Shown here: one piece after another, positions 36,204 to 43,414 of the stretch
Layout: each line of letters begins with the position of its first letter
Numbering within the stretch: position 1 is the first letter of the stretch
Origin: Cyclobacteriaceae bacterium
Lineage (GTDB): Bacteria; Bacteroidota; Bacteroidia; Cytophagales; Cyclobacteriaceae
Reading direction: 5' to 3'
Assembly: GCA_958296015.1 (NCBI GenBank)
Contig: CATQIH010000043.1
Span: forward strand, 29,079-93,078
DNA: 64,000 bases
Position numbers and translations under genes: made by a program
Notes under the pieces: generated by a model
Databases searched by the model: none
Seen by the model: the letters and a program-made list of their open reading frames with translations, nothing else
What the model was told of the DNA's origin: nothing

Positions 36204-37639
36204 CGGGCGTAAAAAAGCATCGGGTAAATTTCTTCCAGGCTCGTTAATCCTTCTTTAAAAAGAGAGAAGGCACTCTCAGCTAATCCGTTTATTTTCTTTT
36301 CTTTGAGTATTTTGTCTGCTTCCAGCCTGCCCTCACGGATCAATTCGGCAAGCTGCTCATCAATGGGTATCACTTCATATACCGCCTTTCTTCCCTGGTA
36401 GCCTGTGTAGAAGCAATGAGGACATCCTTTGGGCATGTAGTGACTTTCTACCAAAGTGAAAGGATGGAAGCTCTTGGGATACAGGCGCGTATCCATCACG
36501 GTTTCTTCTTTGCAGTGCGGACACAAGAGCCTGACCAGTCGCTGTGCTACGGTGACGTTGAGGGTGCCAGAGAGCAGATAAGCAGGCACGCCCATATCAA
36601 TGAGACGGGCCACCGTGCCCCAGGCAGAATTGGTATGGATGGTAGAAAGCACTAGGTGGCCGGTCAGCGCTGCGCGGATGGCCATATTAGCCGTATCCGT
36701 GTCACGTATCTCACCGACCATGATCACGTCCGGATCTTGTCTTAAAAAAGTGCGCAGCGCTTTGCCAAAGTCCAAACCTATATTTTCTCTAAGTTGTACC
36801 TGGTTGATGCCCTCCAGGGTATATTCTATTGGGTCTTCAATGGTTAAGATGTTTCTGCTGGCTTCGTTGAGTAGTTTCAGCGATGCATACAGCGTGGTGG
36901 TTTTTCCTGAACCGGTAGGGCCACTGATGAGCACCAGTCCGTGGGGTCGCTGAATGCCTTCCAGGTAGTTTTCCAGGGCTTCTTTCTCAAATCCCAGTGC
37001 CTGAATATTGACCTGTGAGGCATCTCCACCCAAAAGGCGCATTACGACCTTTTCTCCATGCAGAGTAGGCACGACCGATACCCTTATGTCAAACTTCTTG
37101 TTTGTTTTCTTAAAAAAGATCCTACCGTCCTGAGGCAGTCTTTTTTCGGCAATATCCAGGTTAGCAAGAATCTTGATTTTATTAATCAGGGCCGGGTACG
37201 CTTCTTTGGAGAGAATCAAACGTTCAGTAAGCTTTCCATCCACTCGCATACGGATGCGGCCTCTTTCTTCATAACGTTCTACATGGATATCGCTACTTTT
37301 TAATGACTTGGCTTCCTCAATGAGATCGAGCACGAAGTCATCAGAGTCGACGGCTGCCTCTGCTCTGTACCGGGTTTCGTGTTGGGGCTTTTGCTCGGTC
37401 AGGTAATACTGGCTCAAGGCACGCTCTATGGCCGATGAGCTTGCTTTTTCAAGTTCAATCAATTTTCCCAGCAGCATGTTCAATTCTTCCTGTACAGCCT
37501 CAATATCCTGGCCCTCATCTATCAAAAAACGCAAATGCTCACTGTCGGCATCCTGGGGGATGATGCGGTAGTGCCATGCCTGTGAGGTGCTTAGCACCTG
37601 CCGAAGCTCGGTGGTTACGTTTATCTCATGTGTATTCAT
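36200..37639 (-). CDS. gspE: assembly ATPase (GspE/PilB family)
   Basis: 479 residues from ATG 37639, which overlaps the stop of the peptidase gene (ATGA). A longer open frame upstream to 38014 runs across that peptidase gene in another frame, is Cys/Tyr-rich nonsense and is not used. Motifs: GPTGSGKTTTLYASLKLL (Walker A, about residue 238), the Asp box FRIRVSVVPTLHGE-like segment at about 200, DVIMVGEIRDTDTANMAIRAALTGHLVLSTIHTN (Walker B and His box, about 300), and two CPHC pairs (about 375 and 406) that bind zinc. All residues needed for ATPase action are present. It powers pseudopilus assembly from the cytoplasmic face. The short N1 domain is typical of PilB-like members. Confidence 0.93.
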   Translation of the reverse strand: MNTHEINVTTELRQVLSTSQAWHYRIIPQDADSEHLRFLIDEGQDIEAVQEELNMLLGKLIELEKASSSAIERALSQYYLTEQKPQHETRYRAEAAVDSDDFVLDLIEEAKSLKSSDIHVERYEERGRIRMRVDGKLTERLILSKEAYPALINKIKILANLDIAEKRLPQDGRIFFKKTNKKFDIRVSVVPTLHGEKVVMRLLGGDASQVNIQALGFEKEALENYLEGIQRPHGLVLISGPTGSGKTTTLYASLKLLNEASRNILTIEDPIEYTLEGINQVQLRENIGLDFGKALRTFLRQDPDVIMVGEIRDTDTANMAIRAALTGHLVLSTIHTNSAWGTVARLIDMGVPAYLLSGTLNVTVAQRLVRLLCPHCKEETVMDTRLYPKSFHPFTLVESHYMPKGCPHCFYTGYQGRKAVYEVIPIDEQLAELIREGRLEADKILKEKKINGLAESAFSLFKEGLTSLEEIYPMLFYAR

Positions 37640-38088
37640 ACAGGAACGCTTATCATGATAGCAAAGAAGATAGCCTGAAGTCCGGCCAGCGGAACAGAAG
37701 ATTTTTCTCCATAGAAAGTGAAGCGTTTTAGCAATCCATGAGCGGCCAGGGCAAATAGCAAGCTGACAGTATATAACATGACAAACAACATCACTGGCAG
37801 TAAAGGCGTAAGCACAACCCACAGGAATATATCTGCTGCTCCGATCATTTGCGCAAAGAAGTGCTTGAGCGTACCTAGTTTGATATAAACATACAGCATA
37901 AGCATCAATGTCATAAGTAGGACAAGCCCTAAATTCATCAAAAACTGGTGCCAGGCAACATGAATTGAGGCAGGATAGTACATGGCAGCAGAGAGGATCA
38001 GCGGAAATATCCACCAGGAAACAGCCCGGAACTTAAAGTCCTCATAGGCTACCCAACAGAGCAGCAGCATCAAACAGATTATGAGCAT
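37636..38088 (-). CDS. prepilin peptidase (A24 family), short form
   Basis: 150 residues made of four or five membrane segments. The two aspartates of A24 peptidases are recognisable: YEDFKFRAVSWW (Asp17, xxxDxxxR type) and QMIGAADIFLW (Asp about 86, GxxD type). The short loop VPLAGLQA near the end is also usual. There is no N-terminal methyltransferase domain, so it is the short type. It lies between the major pseudopilin gene (one base away) and GspE (overlap), and it should cleave the pseudopilins encoded in this operon. Confidence is high for the family, moderate for substrate specificity, because these pseudopilins carry Ala instead of Gly before the cleavage site. Confidence 0.8.
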   Translation of the reverse strand: MLIICLMLLLCWVAYEDFKFRAVSWWIFPLILSAAMYYPASIHVAWHQFLMNLGLVLLMTLMLMLYVYIKLGTLKHFFAQMIGAADIFLWVVLTPLLPVMLFVMLYTVSLLFALAAHGLLKRFTFYGEKSSVPLAGLQAIFFAIMISVPV

Positions 38089-38089
38089 A

Positions 38090-38500
38090 TCAGTCTTGGG
38101 TGATTTCTACTAAATTCCCGTCCTGGTCTATTTCCCACACATTTAACGCTCCATCACCATCAAAATCCACGGTAGCGGTGGCTCGGGCTGTGAATGAAGT
38201 AGGGGAGGCAGCGATAATTTCTACTAGGTAATTGGCATTGCCTCCGTCTGCTACCGGCTTTTCCTGTTCAAACCCGGTGACTCCGATGTTATCAGCGTAA
38301 CGGGCATGCTCGTAGAAATATGTCTTCTGTAATGTCTGTAGGTGCTTCAAAGCCTGTTTGGCTTCCACGCTCCGGGTTTTAGAGATTAATGGCATCAGTG
38401 AGGGAAGAGCAATCAGTACCAGGATGCCAATGATGACCAAAACCACTAATAGTTCGGATAAAGTGAAAGCTGCTAACTTTCTTTGGTGCAGGTTCTTCAT
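38090..38500 (-). CDS. major pseudopilin (GspG-like)
   Basis: 136 residues. The leader MKNLHQRKLAA ends at Ala11, followed by FTLSELLVVLVIIGILVLIALPSLM, a class III signal with Glu5 of the mature form and Ala instead of Gly at -1. The C-terminal half ends with DFDGDGALNVWEIDQDGNLVEI, a calcium-binding-like acidic loop as in GspG major pseudopilins. Length fits GspG. It is the likely main subunit of the pseudopilus and is cleaved by the adjacent peptidase. The gene is followed one base later by the peptidase gene. Confidence 0.85.
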   Translation of the reverse strand: MKNLHQRKLAAFTLSELLVVLVIIGILVLIALPSLMPLISKTRSVEAKQALKHLQTLQKTYFYEHARYADNIGVTGFEQEKPVADGGNANYLVEIIAASPTSFTARATATVDFDGDGALNVWEIDQDGNLVEITQD

Positions 38501-38599
38501 ATAACTTCGTCTGTTTTTCTGGAAGCTAAATTATCTGCTTTAGTAGGAAAGTTAAGTTCAATCTGGCCCAGATATAATTCATGTAATAATATGGACGTT

Positions 38600-39745
38600 T
38601 TAACCGGTAATCCCTGAGGACAGCTCAAACATCGGCAGATACATGGCAACCAGGATAAAACCAACCATCATGCCCAGCAGGATGATCACCACAGGTTCCA
38701 GGAAGGTGCTCAAAAGCGCAGTCTGGTGTTCAACGTTCTCCTGATATTGCTCAGAGAGTTTGGCAAAAAAAGTATCCAGCGCATTCACTTCTTCTCCTAC
38801 TTTGATCAGAGCCAGCAAACGAGGATCATAAATAGCATAAGCTGCTAAACTTTCGTGTAAATGCTTTCCCTGAGTGATATCTGCTTTGATACCCTTCAGA
38901 GATACTTGTATTGGATAGAAAGAAATCATCTTTTCAGTCAAGGTGATCGCATTCAATAGAGGAATCTTCGCTCCGGTAAGCAATGCCATGGCCGTACAAA
39001 AACGTGCCAGGTGAAGATGCGTATACAATTTACCAATTAAGGGAATACGTCTTATGATGCTTGTTGTGAGTTTCTGATACCACAACATGTGCTTGACAGA
39101 AACTATACCTATGACAATTACTATAGCTATTGCAATGAGCAACAAAAAGTAGTTTTCAAGCCAGACAGAAGCTGCAATGATCTGCCGGGTCAGGTAGGGA
39201 AGCTCACCGCCAAATCTTGCAAACACTTCAGAGAACATAGGGACTATGAAATACAGCATAAACGATACTGCCCCCAGGGAAGTACACAGAATCAGTACAG
39301 GATAAGAAAGCGCGCTAACCATTTGCCGTTTTTGCTTGATCTTCTGGGTATAATAGCGCGATAACTCGTGCAGCACCACCGTAAGCTTTCCTGTTTCTTC
39401 GCCTATTTTAACGCTGTAATACTCGTAAGGGGTAAAGCTCTTGCTCTGCGCCAAGCTCTCTGAAAATCCGGCACCGCTGACTACACGAGCTTTTATCTGC
39501 GCAATAACCTCACTGGCAGCATTGCCTTTGAACTCTTCTTCTATCAAGTCCAGCGCAGCTCTTAAATCCATTCCTGCCGAAAGCAGGGTATTAAGCTCCA
39601 GATAGAAGCTTTCTTTTTGCTTATCTTTGAGTATTTTTCCTGAAGAAAACAACTTGATATCCTGGTTCAACAGAGAAACCAAAGAAAAAGAAGATGGTCT
39701 TTTTTCTGTTTTGCCCTGATGGTGACTGATGTTTAATCCTGCCAT
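38600..39745 (-). CDS. gspF: inner-membrane platform protein (GspF/PilC family)
   Basis: 381 residues with two GspF domains (about 45-165 and 250-370) and three membrane segments (near 145-170, 195-215 and 350-370). The domain signature FYLELNTLLSAGMDLRAALDLI and its repeat at FCTAMALLTGAKIPLLNAITL are clear. The final FLEPVVIILLGMMVGFILVAMYLPMF motif is characteristic. It is the polytopic core of the type II/type IV pilus inner membrane platform. The start overlaps the end of the preceding pseudopilin gene by 13 bases. A 99-base gap separates it from the GspG gene. Confidence 0.92.
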   Translation of the reverse strand: MAGLNISHHQGKTEKRPSSFSLVSLLNQDIKLFSSGKILKDKQKESFYLELNTLLSAGMDLRAALDLIEEEFKGNAASEVIAQIKARVVSGAGFSESLAQSKSFTPYEYYSVKIGEETGKLTVVLHELSRYYTQKIKQKRQMVSALSYPVLILCTSLGAVSFMLYFIVPMFSEVFARFGGELPYLTRQIIAASVWLENYFLLLIAIAIVIVIGIVSVKHMLWYQKLTTSIIRRIPLIGKLYTHLHLARFCTAMALLTGAKIPLLNAITLTEKMISFYPIQVSLKGIKADITQGKHLHESLAAYAIYDPRLLALIKVGEEVNALDTFFAKLSEQYQENVEHQTALLSTFLEPVVIILLGMMVGFILVAMYLPMFELSSGITG

Positions 39746-40248
39746 AAAGAAGTAATGTTATTTGCCTTCCGGCTGATGATGATCTGCTGGGCGGCTGCAT
39801 ACTGCTTTGCAAAGGAATAGGTAAGTACTTCTCCCTGGTAGCTGATAGTAAAATTACATACATCAGCAATGCTTTGTTCTCTGCTGTATGTCTCTTTGTC
39901 CTGAAAGCTGAATCTAGCGTTTTGTGCACTGAAGGGCAGACGGTCAGTGAGAACGCCATTTTGCTCCCGGACGATCTCATCACCTAATGTGTATACTACA
40001 TTTTTGTCTTGCCTGATTAAGATCAGTTCATGATTTCTTGAAAGCATCCACTCACTTTGTTCAATATCCTTGCTCATGATGCGCTGTAGTAATTGTAGCT
40101 GCTCTATAGATTCACCTGATCTGCTGAACCGGATGAAATACTGCTGGGTCATCTGCAAGCCTATATAGAGTGTGGACAGCAGGATGCTGCTTAACACCAT
40201 CACTACTAAAAGTTCCTGTAGTGTAAACGCCTTAATTTTCTGCTGCAT
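39733..40248 (-). CDS. minor pseudopilin (GspJ-like)
   Basis: 171 residues from ATG 40248; an in-frame ATG 12 codons upstream (40284) lies inside the previous gene. The leader MQQKIKA precedes FTLQELLVVMVLSSILLSTLYIG, the usual class III signal with Glu5 and Ala at -1. The soluble domain is beta-rich with a single Cys. The size and gene position after a shorter pseudopilin suggest the GspJ place in the tip complex, though this is not certain from sequence alone. Confidence 0.75.
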   Translation of the reverse strand: MQQKIKAFTLQELLVVMVLSSILLSTLYIGLQMTQQYFIRFSRSGESIEQLQLLQRIMSKDIEQSEWMLSRNHELILIRQDKNVVYTLGDEIVREQNGVLTDRLPFSAQNARFSFQDKETYSREQSIADVCNFTISYQGEVLTYSFAKQYAAAQQIIISRKANNITSLWQD

Positions 40249-40582
40249 ATACGATTCTTTTAAGCTCAGCCACTTGCTTTCCATCCTGTCTGTAGGCTGT
40301 AAGATGTATGATCATTAGGTTCTGTTGTGGGGGATAAGCATGTGTCTTTTGCTCTATGGTGAGCTGATCTGTAGTTTCTGTAAAGTTCGTCAGGTTGCTG
40401 GTCCGGAGTGTATGCTCTATTCTGGTCGTTAAAAGTTGCTGAGCCTTTAATTCCTGGAGTGAATAGCTGCTTGTACTGATTCTTTGAAAAAGCATCAGGC
40501 TACAAGACAGGGCAATACTGGTAATAACCATCGCCACACTGACCTCAATAATAGAAGAAGCTTTTACTCTTAATATAGCCAT
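40232..40582 (-). CDS. minor pseudopilin (GspI-like)
   Basis: 116 residues. MAILRVKA is the leader; SSIIEVSVAMVITSIALSCSLMLF is the hydrophobic stalk with Glu5 conserved and Ala at -1. The stalk lacks the usual aromatic first residue. The rest of the protein is about 80 residues, with a predicted helix-strand domain. It overlaps both its neighbours by 13 to 17 bases, indicating a tightly packed operon. Confidence 0.7.
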   Translation of the reverse strand: MAILRVKASSIIEVSVAMVITSIALSCSLMLFQRISTSSYSLQELKAQQLLTTRIEHTLRTSNLTNFTETTDQLTIEQKTHAYPPQQNLMIIHLTAYRQDGKQVAELKRIVYAAEN

Positions 40583-41811
40583 TGTATGATATCAGTTTGG
40601 TCTCGGGTTCCCCATAGATCAGCGACTCCCAGATAGTGAGAGGATAATTGGGCAGGGTTTATAGTCGCATCCAATAAATGATTTTCATAAAGCGTGGTAG
40701 CAGTTTTCAATAGGAACTTCCGGCAGGACAGATGACCAAGGATGCTACCTTCCAGCTGGCAATAGCCATCTATGTAAGCCATTCCTTCCAAAGAGGCGTT
40801 TTTGTCTATCTGCAATTGATGCTGAGGCTTGCTGTCTTGTGCTCCGCCCATCCAGATGGTGCCAAAAACCTGAACATCCTGCTGTAATTGAATACCTGCT
40901 GTGTTTTCACTCAACAAAACCAAAGCACTGGGATAGTTCAGTCGTACATTGGACTCCAGGATGATCGTATCACTGGCAATAGCCTGCAAATTTCCTTTAA
41001 AGCCCTTTTGAATAATAATTTTAGGAGCAATGAGTAGAATATCTTTCAAGCTTGCCTTAGAAGAGACAATAATCTGCTCTTTTGAGCGGATCATAATGTT
41101 TCCTGCATAATGCTTTTTAAGCCACACACTTTCAGAAGAGCCTAATACCAGTGTAGGCTCTGTAAATGATTGATCATAGTCATAGCCCAGGTTACCTGTA
41201 ATAGGTTCGTCGCCTGTCAGCAGTGATGCGATATAGGCGATCTTATCTTGATTGACAGATGGTAACTCATGCCTGCTGAAAGAGGTTTGCCCATCGATCA
41301 GCTTTTCTTTCTGGTAGCCTCTTCGGTCTATGTAAGCACTTTTCACCCCAGCCTTTGGTATCATCGCGTTGCCATTGATCCAGGTATTTCCTACCAAAGA
41401 TAAAGGCCGTTGTTCATCAGAGAGATAAAGGGCCAGAGTTCCTATGCTGTCTCTCTTGCTGCCAATGATAGCCATTTGCTGTTTTATGTGCTTGCCATGA
41501 TAAGCACTGACAATGCCTATATCATAGATTCCCCAGTGTTTTTTTAGCAGACCTACAGAGTCTTGTTCTTCTCCATATAGATCAAGATGTTCTTCCTGGT
41601 CATAGGCACTTACAGGAAATTGAGAGAGTAGCACTGTCCAACCAGATTGAAGGTTCTGAGATAGTTTATTTTCCGCTTGATAGTCTACAGCCTTTAATCC
41701 AAAATAATAGTGAACAACGAGCATGGATGATCCGATAGCGGCAATAACCACACTGATGACAAGAGAGAGCGAAAGAATACCTGCCGGTAATTTTTTATGG
41801 ATTATCTTCAT
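40570..41811 (-). CDS. large minor pseudopilin (GspK/PilX-like) with beta-helix-like domain
   Basis: 413 residues. The N-terminus MKIIHKKLPAGILSLSLVISVVIAAIGSSMLVVHY has a pilin-like hydrophobic stalk but lacks the conserved Glu5, the same feature that marks GspK as the tip subunit. Residues about 210-340 look like a right-handed beta-helix (NIMIRSKEQIIVSSKASLKDILLIAPKIIIQKGFKGNLQAIASDTIILESNVRL), similar to bactofilin-like repeats. GspK with such a domain is not classical, so the assignment rests on position (first pseudopilin of the operon) and the missing Glu5. It overlaps both neighbours. Confidence 0.65.
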   Translation of the reverse strand: MKIIHKKLPAGILSLSLVISVVIAAIGSSMLVVHYYFGLKAVDYQAENKLSQNLQSGWTVLLSQFPVSAYDQEEHLDLYGEEQDSVGLLKKHWGIYDIGIVSAYHGKHIKQQMAIIGSKRDSIGTLALYLSDEQRPLSLVGNTWINGNAMIPKAGVKSAYIDRRGYQKEKLIDGQTSFSRHELPSVNQDKIAYIASLLTGDEPITGNLGYDYDQSFTEPTLVLGSSESVWLKKHYAGNIMIRSKEQIIVSSKASLKDILLIAPKIIIQKGFKGNLQAIASDTIILESNVRLNYPSALVLLSENTAGIQLQQDVQVFGTIWMGGAQDSKPQHQLQIDKNASLEGMAYIDGYCQLEGSILGHLSCRKFLLKTATTLYENHLLDATINPAQLSSHYLGVADLWGTRDQTDIIQWLY

Positions 41812-42619
41812 GGGCAGTGCTGACTTTTCGTCGCCTTCTTATTTTCCTGACATCATCGCCGGACTGTTCACTGATATTTTTTGGCTGTACCTCCTCATGC
41901 TGGTCCTGGCCTGTATTGTCCTCTTTGTGCTTTCTTTTACGCTTATCCCCATTTGCTGAGTTTACAGGAATTTCTGCAATGGGTGTTGCCTCATCAGTAG
42001 AGAGTGTATCTACAGGATGATCTTTATTAGCCTTTTTGTCAAACCATTCTTTGATTTTCCATGAATTCTGCATGGTGTCTTCTTCTACTACTTTCCCTTT
42101 TTTGTATTTAATAGCTGTTTTCTCTTCTTCATGATGATAGCTAACAACTTTTCCATGCAGCAAACCATTCTTATATTTTCCTGCTCTTACCAGAAACCCT
42201 TTGTTATCAAATTCAGAAAATCTGCCAGACAAAGTTCCTTTTTGATAGTGTATAACGCATTTTAGCTTTCCGTTTGGATACCATGTATACCACTGCCCAT
42301 CCTTTCTTCCTTTTAGGTAAGTCCCCTTTTCTACGAGCTTATTTGATCTGAGGATGACTTCATACGCTCCATGCAAAAGCTTTCCGGTATAACCTCCTTG
42401 AGAAGTAGCAATGCCACCTCTTGCAAACCAGGTATAGTCTGTTTCTTGTGAGACTGTCACTGATGGTTGTTCCTCAGCTATAAAAGAGAATGTGTAGATA
42501 GTATCCTGTTTTGCTAAAGTAATATGATTGTTATTCGGCATAGCCTGAAATATATCCGGTGAGCAGGAGGCTATGGCCCAGATGCAGGGTATGATAAATA
42601 GATATTTAGCGTAATGCAT
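41795..42619 (-). CDS. MORN-repeat lipoprotein (YwqK-like), first gene of the secretion operon
   Basis: 274 residues with a lipobox AIASC at about residue 19. Residues about 60-180 contain MORN-type repeats (RKDGQWYTWYPNGKLKCVIHYQKGTLSGRFSEFDNKGFLVRAGKYKNGLLHGKVVSYHHEEE). The last 80 residues are basic and low-complexity (KRKRKHKEDN, RKIRRRRKVS). The N-terminal part resembles the putative RHS immunity protein at 16893-17624 in layout. It overlaps the GspK-like gene and is preceded by a TATCTTTG element, so it probably opens the operon. It might be an outer-membrane lipoprotein helping the secretin or an immunity protein. The strongly basic tail could bind nucleic acid or membranes. Confidence 0.75.
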   Translation of the reverse strand: MHYAKYLFIIPCIWAIASCSPDIFQAMPNNNHITLAKQDTIYTFSFIAEEQPSVTVSQETDYTWFARGGIATSQGGYTGKLLHGAYEVILRSNKLVEKGTYLKGRKDGQWYTWYPNGKLKCVIHYQKGTLSGRFSEFDNKGFLVRAGKYKNGLLHGKVVSYHHEEEKTAIKYKKGKVVEEDTMQNSWKIKEWFDKKANKDHPVDTLSTDEATPIAEIPVNSANGDKRKRKHKEDNTGQDQHEEVQPKNISEQSGDDVRKIRRRRKVSTAHEDNP

Positions 42620-42645
42620 ATTAAAATATATAGCTTTACTTTTTT

Positions 42646-42653
42646 CAAAGATA
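42646..42653 (-). promoter_or_regulatory. Bacteroidota -7 promoter element for the secretion operon
   Basis: TATCTTTG on the minus strand exactly matches TAnnTTTG, 27 bases upstream of ATG 42619, leaving a short leader. A TTTG-like -33 box is 25 bases further upstream, longer than the usual 19-21 gap, so the call rests on the -7 element and position. Confidence 0.45.
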
Positions 42654-42769
42654 AGTTATATATATTAATAATTTAGTGCAAAAAATACTTTGTTATTGCT
42701 ATGTATGTTACTGGTGGTATTCCAATAGTAGTACGACGAACGAAACGAGAAAATCTAAATTAGACTACC

Positions 42770-42970
42770 TCAATATGACAAATAGATATTTAAAAGTATA
42801 AGTTTTGAAAAGGGATACCAGCAGTTAATATCGTTGTCTCGCAATCGCTCAGGAAAGAAACGGATGGTTATTTCATGGTCAAAAGTGAAATAAAAGGCAG
42901 GATTCAACCATTGCTTTTGAAAGTCTTTATACAAACAAGAAATTGATGAAGTAACTGCTATTGCACAAAA
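42770..42970 (-). other. unrecognised coding-like fragment without a start codon
   Basis: The minus-strand frame from 42970 to TGA 42770-42772 reads 66 codons (KQWLNPAFYFTFDHEIT, IRFFPERLRDNDINCWYP) with no ATG. It lies in the same frame directly after the stop of the 79-codon gene at 42971-43210. It looks like protein-coding sequence but I recognise no family. Either it is the decayed end of that neighbour or a chance open frame. Confidence 0.3.
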
Positions 42971-43210
42971 TTATAAATCGGATGGAATCACTTTCATCGT
43001 ATCAAAAATAGCCTTATTTAATTCTTCTGATTGATTGTGACTATTTTTGATCAGACTGATGTGATAGTCCCAGTCTGATTCTAATATTTTAATCTCTGTA
43101 TCTTTTGTAATAACGTTGCTCCCTTGCCTAAACGCAATACACACTGGTATAAACCCTAAATCATCCTCCATGATAAAAAGTAAAAAAGGTCTTATTTCTA
43201 TGTGTTCCAT
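42971..43210 (-). CDS. small hypothetical protein
   Basis: 79 residues (MEHIEIRPFLLFIMEDD ... DTMKVIPSDL). No signal, membrane segment or known motif. It has a normal amino-acid mix with a likely strand-strand-helix pattern, so it may be real, but support is only the open frame. The same frame continues as coding-like sequence beyond its stop codon, which suggests a premature stop or decay. It sits between the secretion operon and the mobile-element genes. Confidence 0.4.
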   Translation of the reverse strand: MEHIEIRPFLLFIMEDDLGFIPVCIAFRQGSNVITKDTEIKILESDWDYHISLIKNSHNQSEELNKAIFDTMKVIPSDL

Positions 43211-43414
43211 AGTTTTTTGGTTTTGCAGTTATAAAATTTTGTGAGTGAGTTCACTACGAGTAAAGTATTCTGTAATGTTGGCGTATTTAACAACAATTCA
43301 AGCAGGACTGGTGGAACCTTGCCTAGTCTCTGACTACGAACCAGTGATGATATCAGGAATCATTGTCGTCTTGCTCATCGTGTAAAGCAAAGGCATACAA
43401 CATCAGCAAAGCTT

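Noticed and set aside
37640..38014. Long N-terminal extension of the GspE frame
   Set aside because: It lies across the prepilin peptidase gene in another frame, is Cys/Tyr-rich without homology, and the ATG at 37639 overlaps the peptidase stop in the usual ATGA way.
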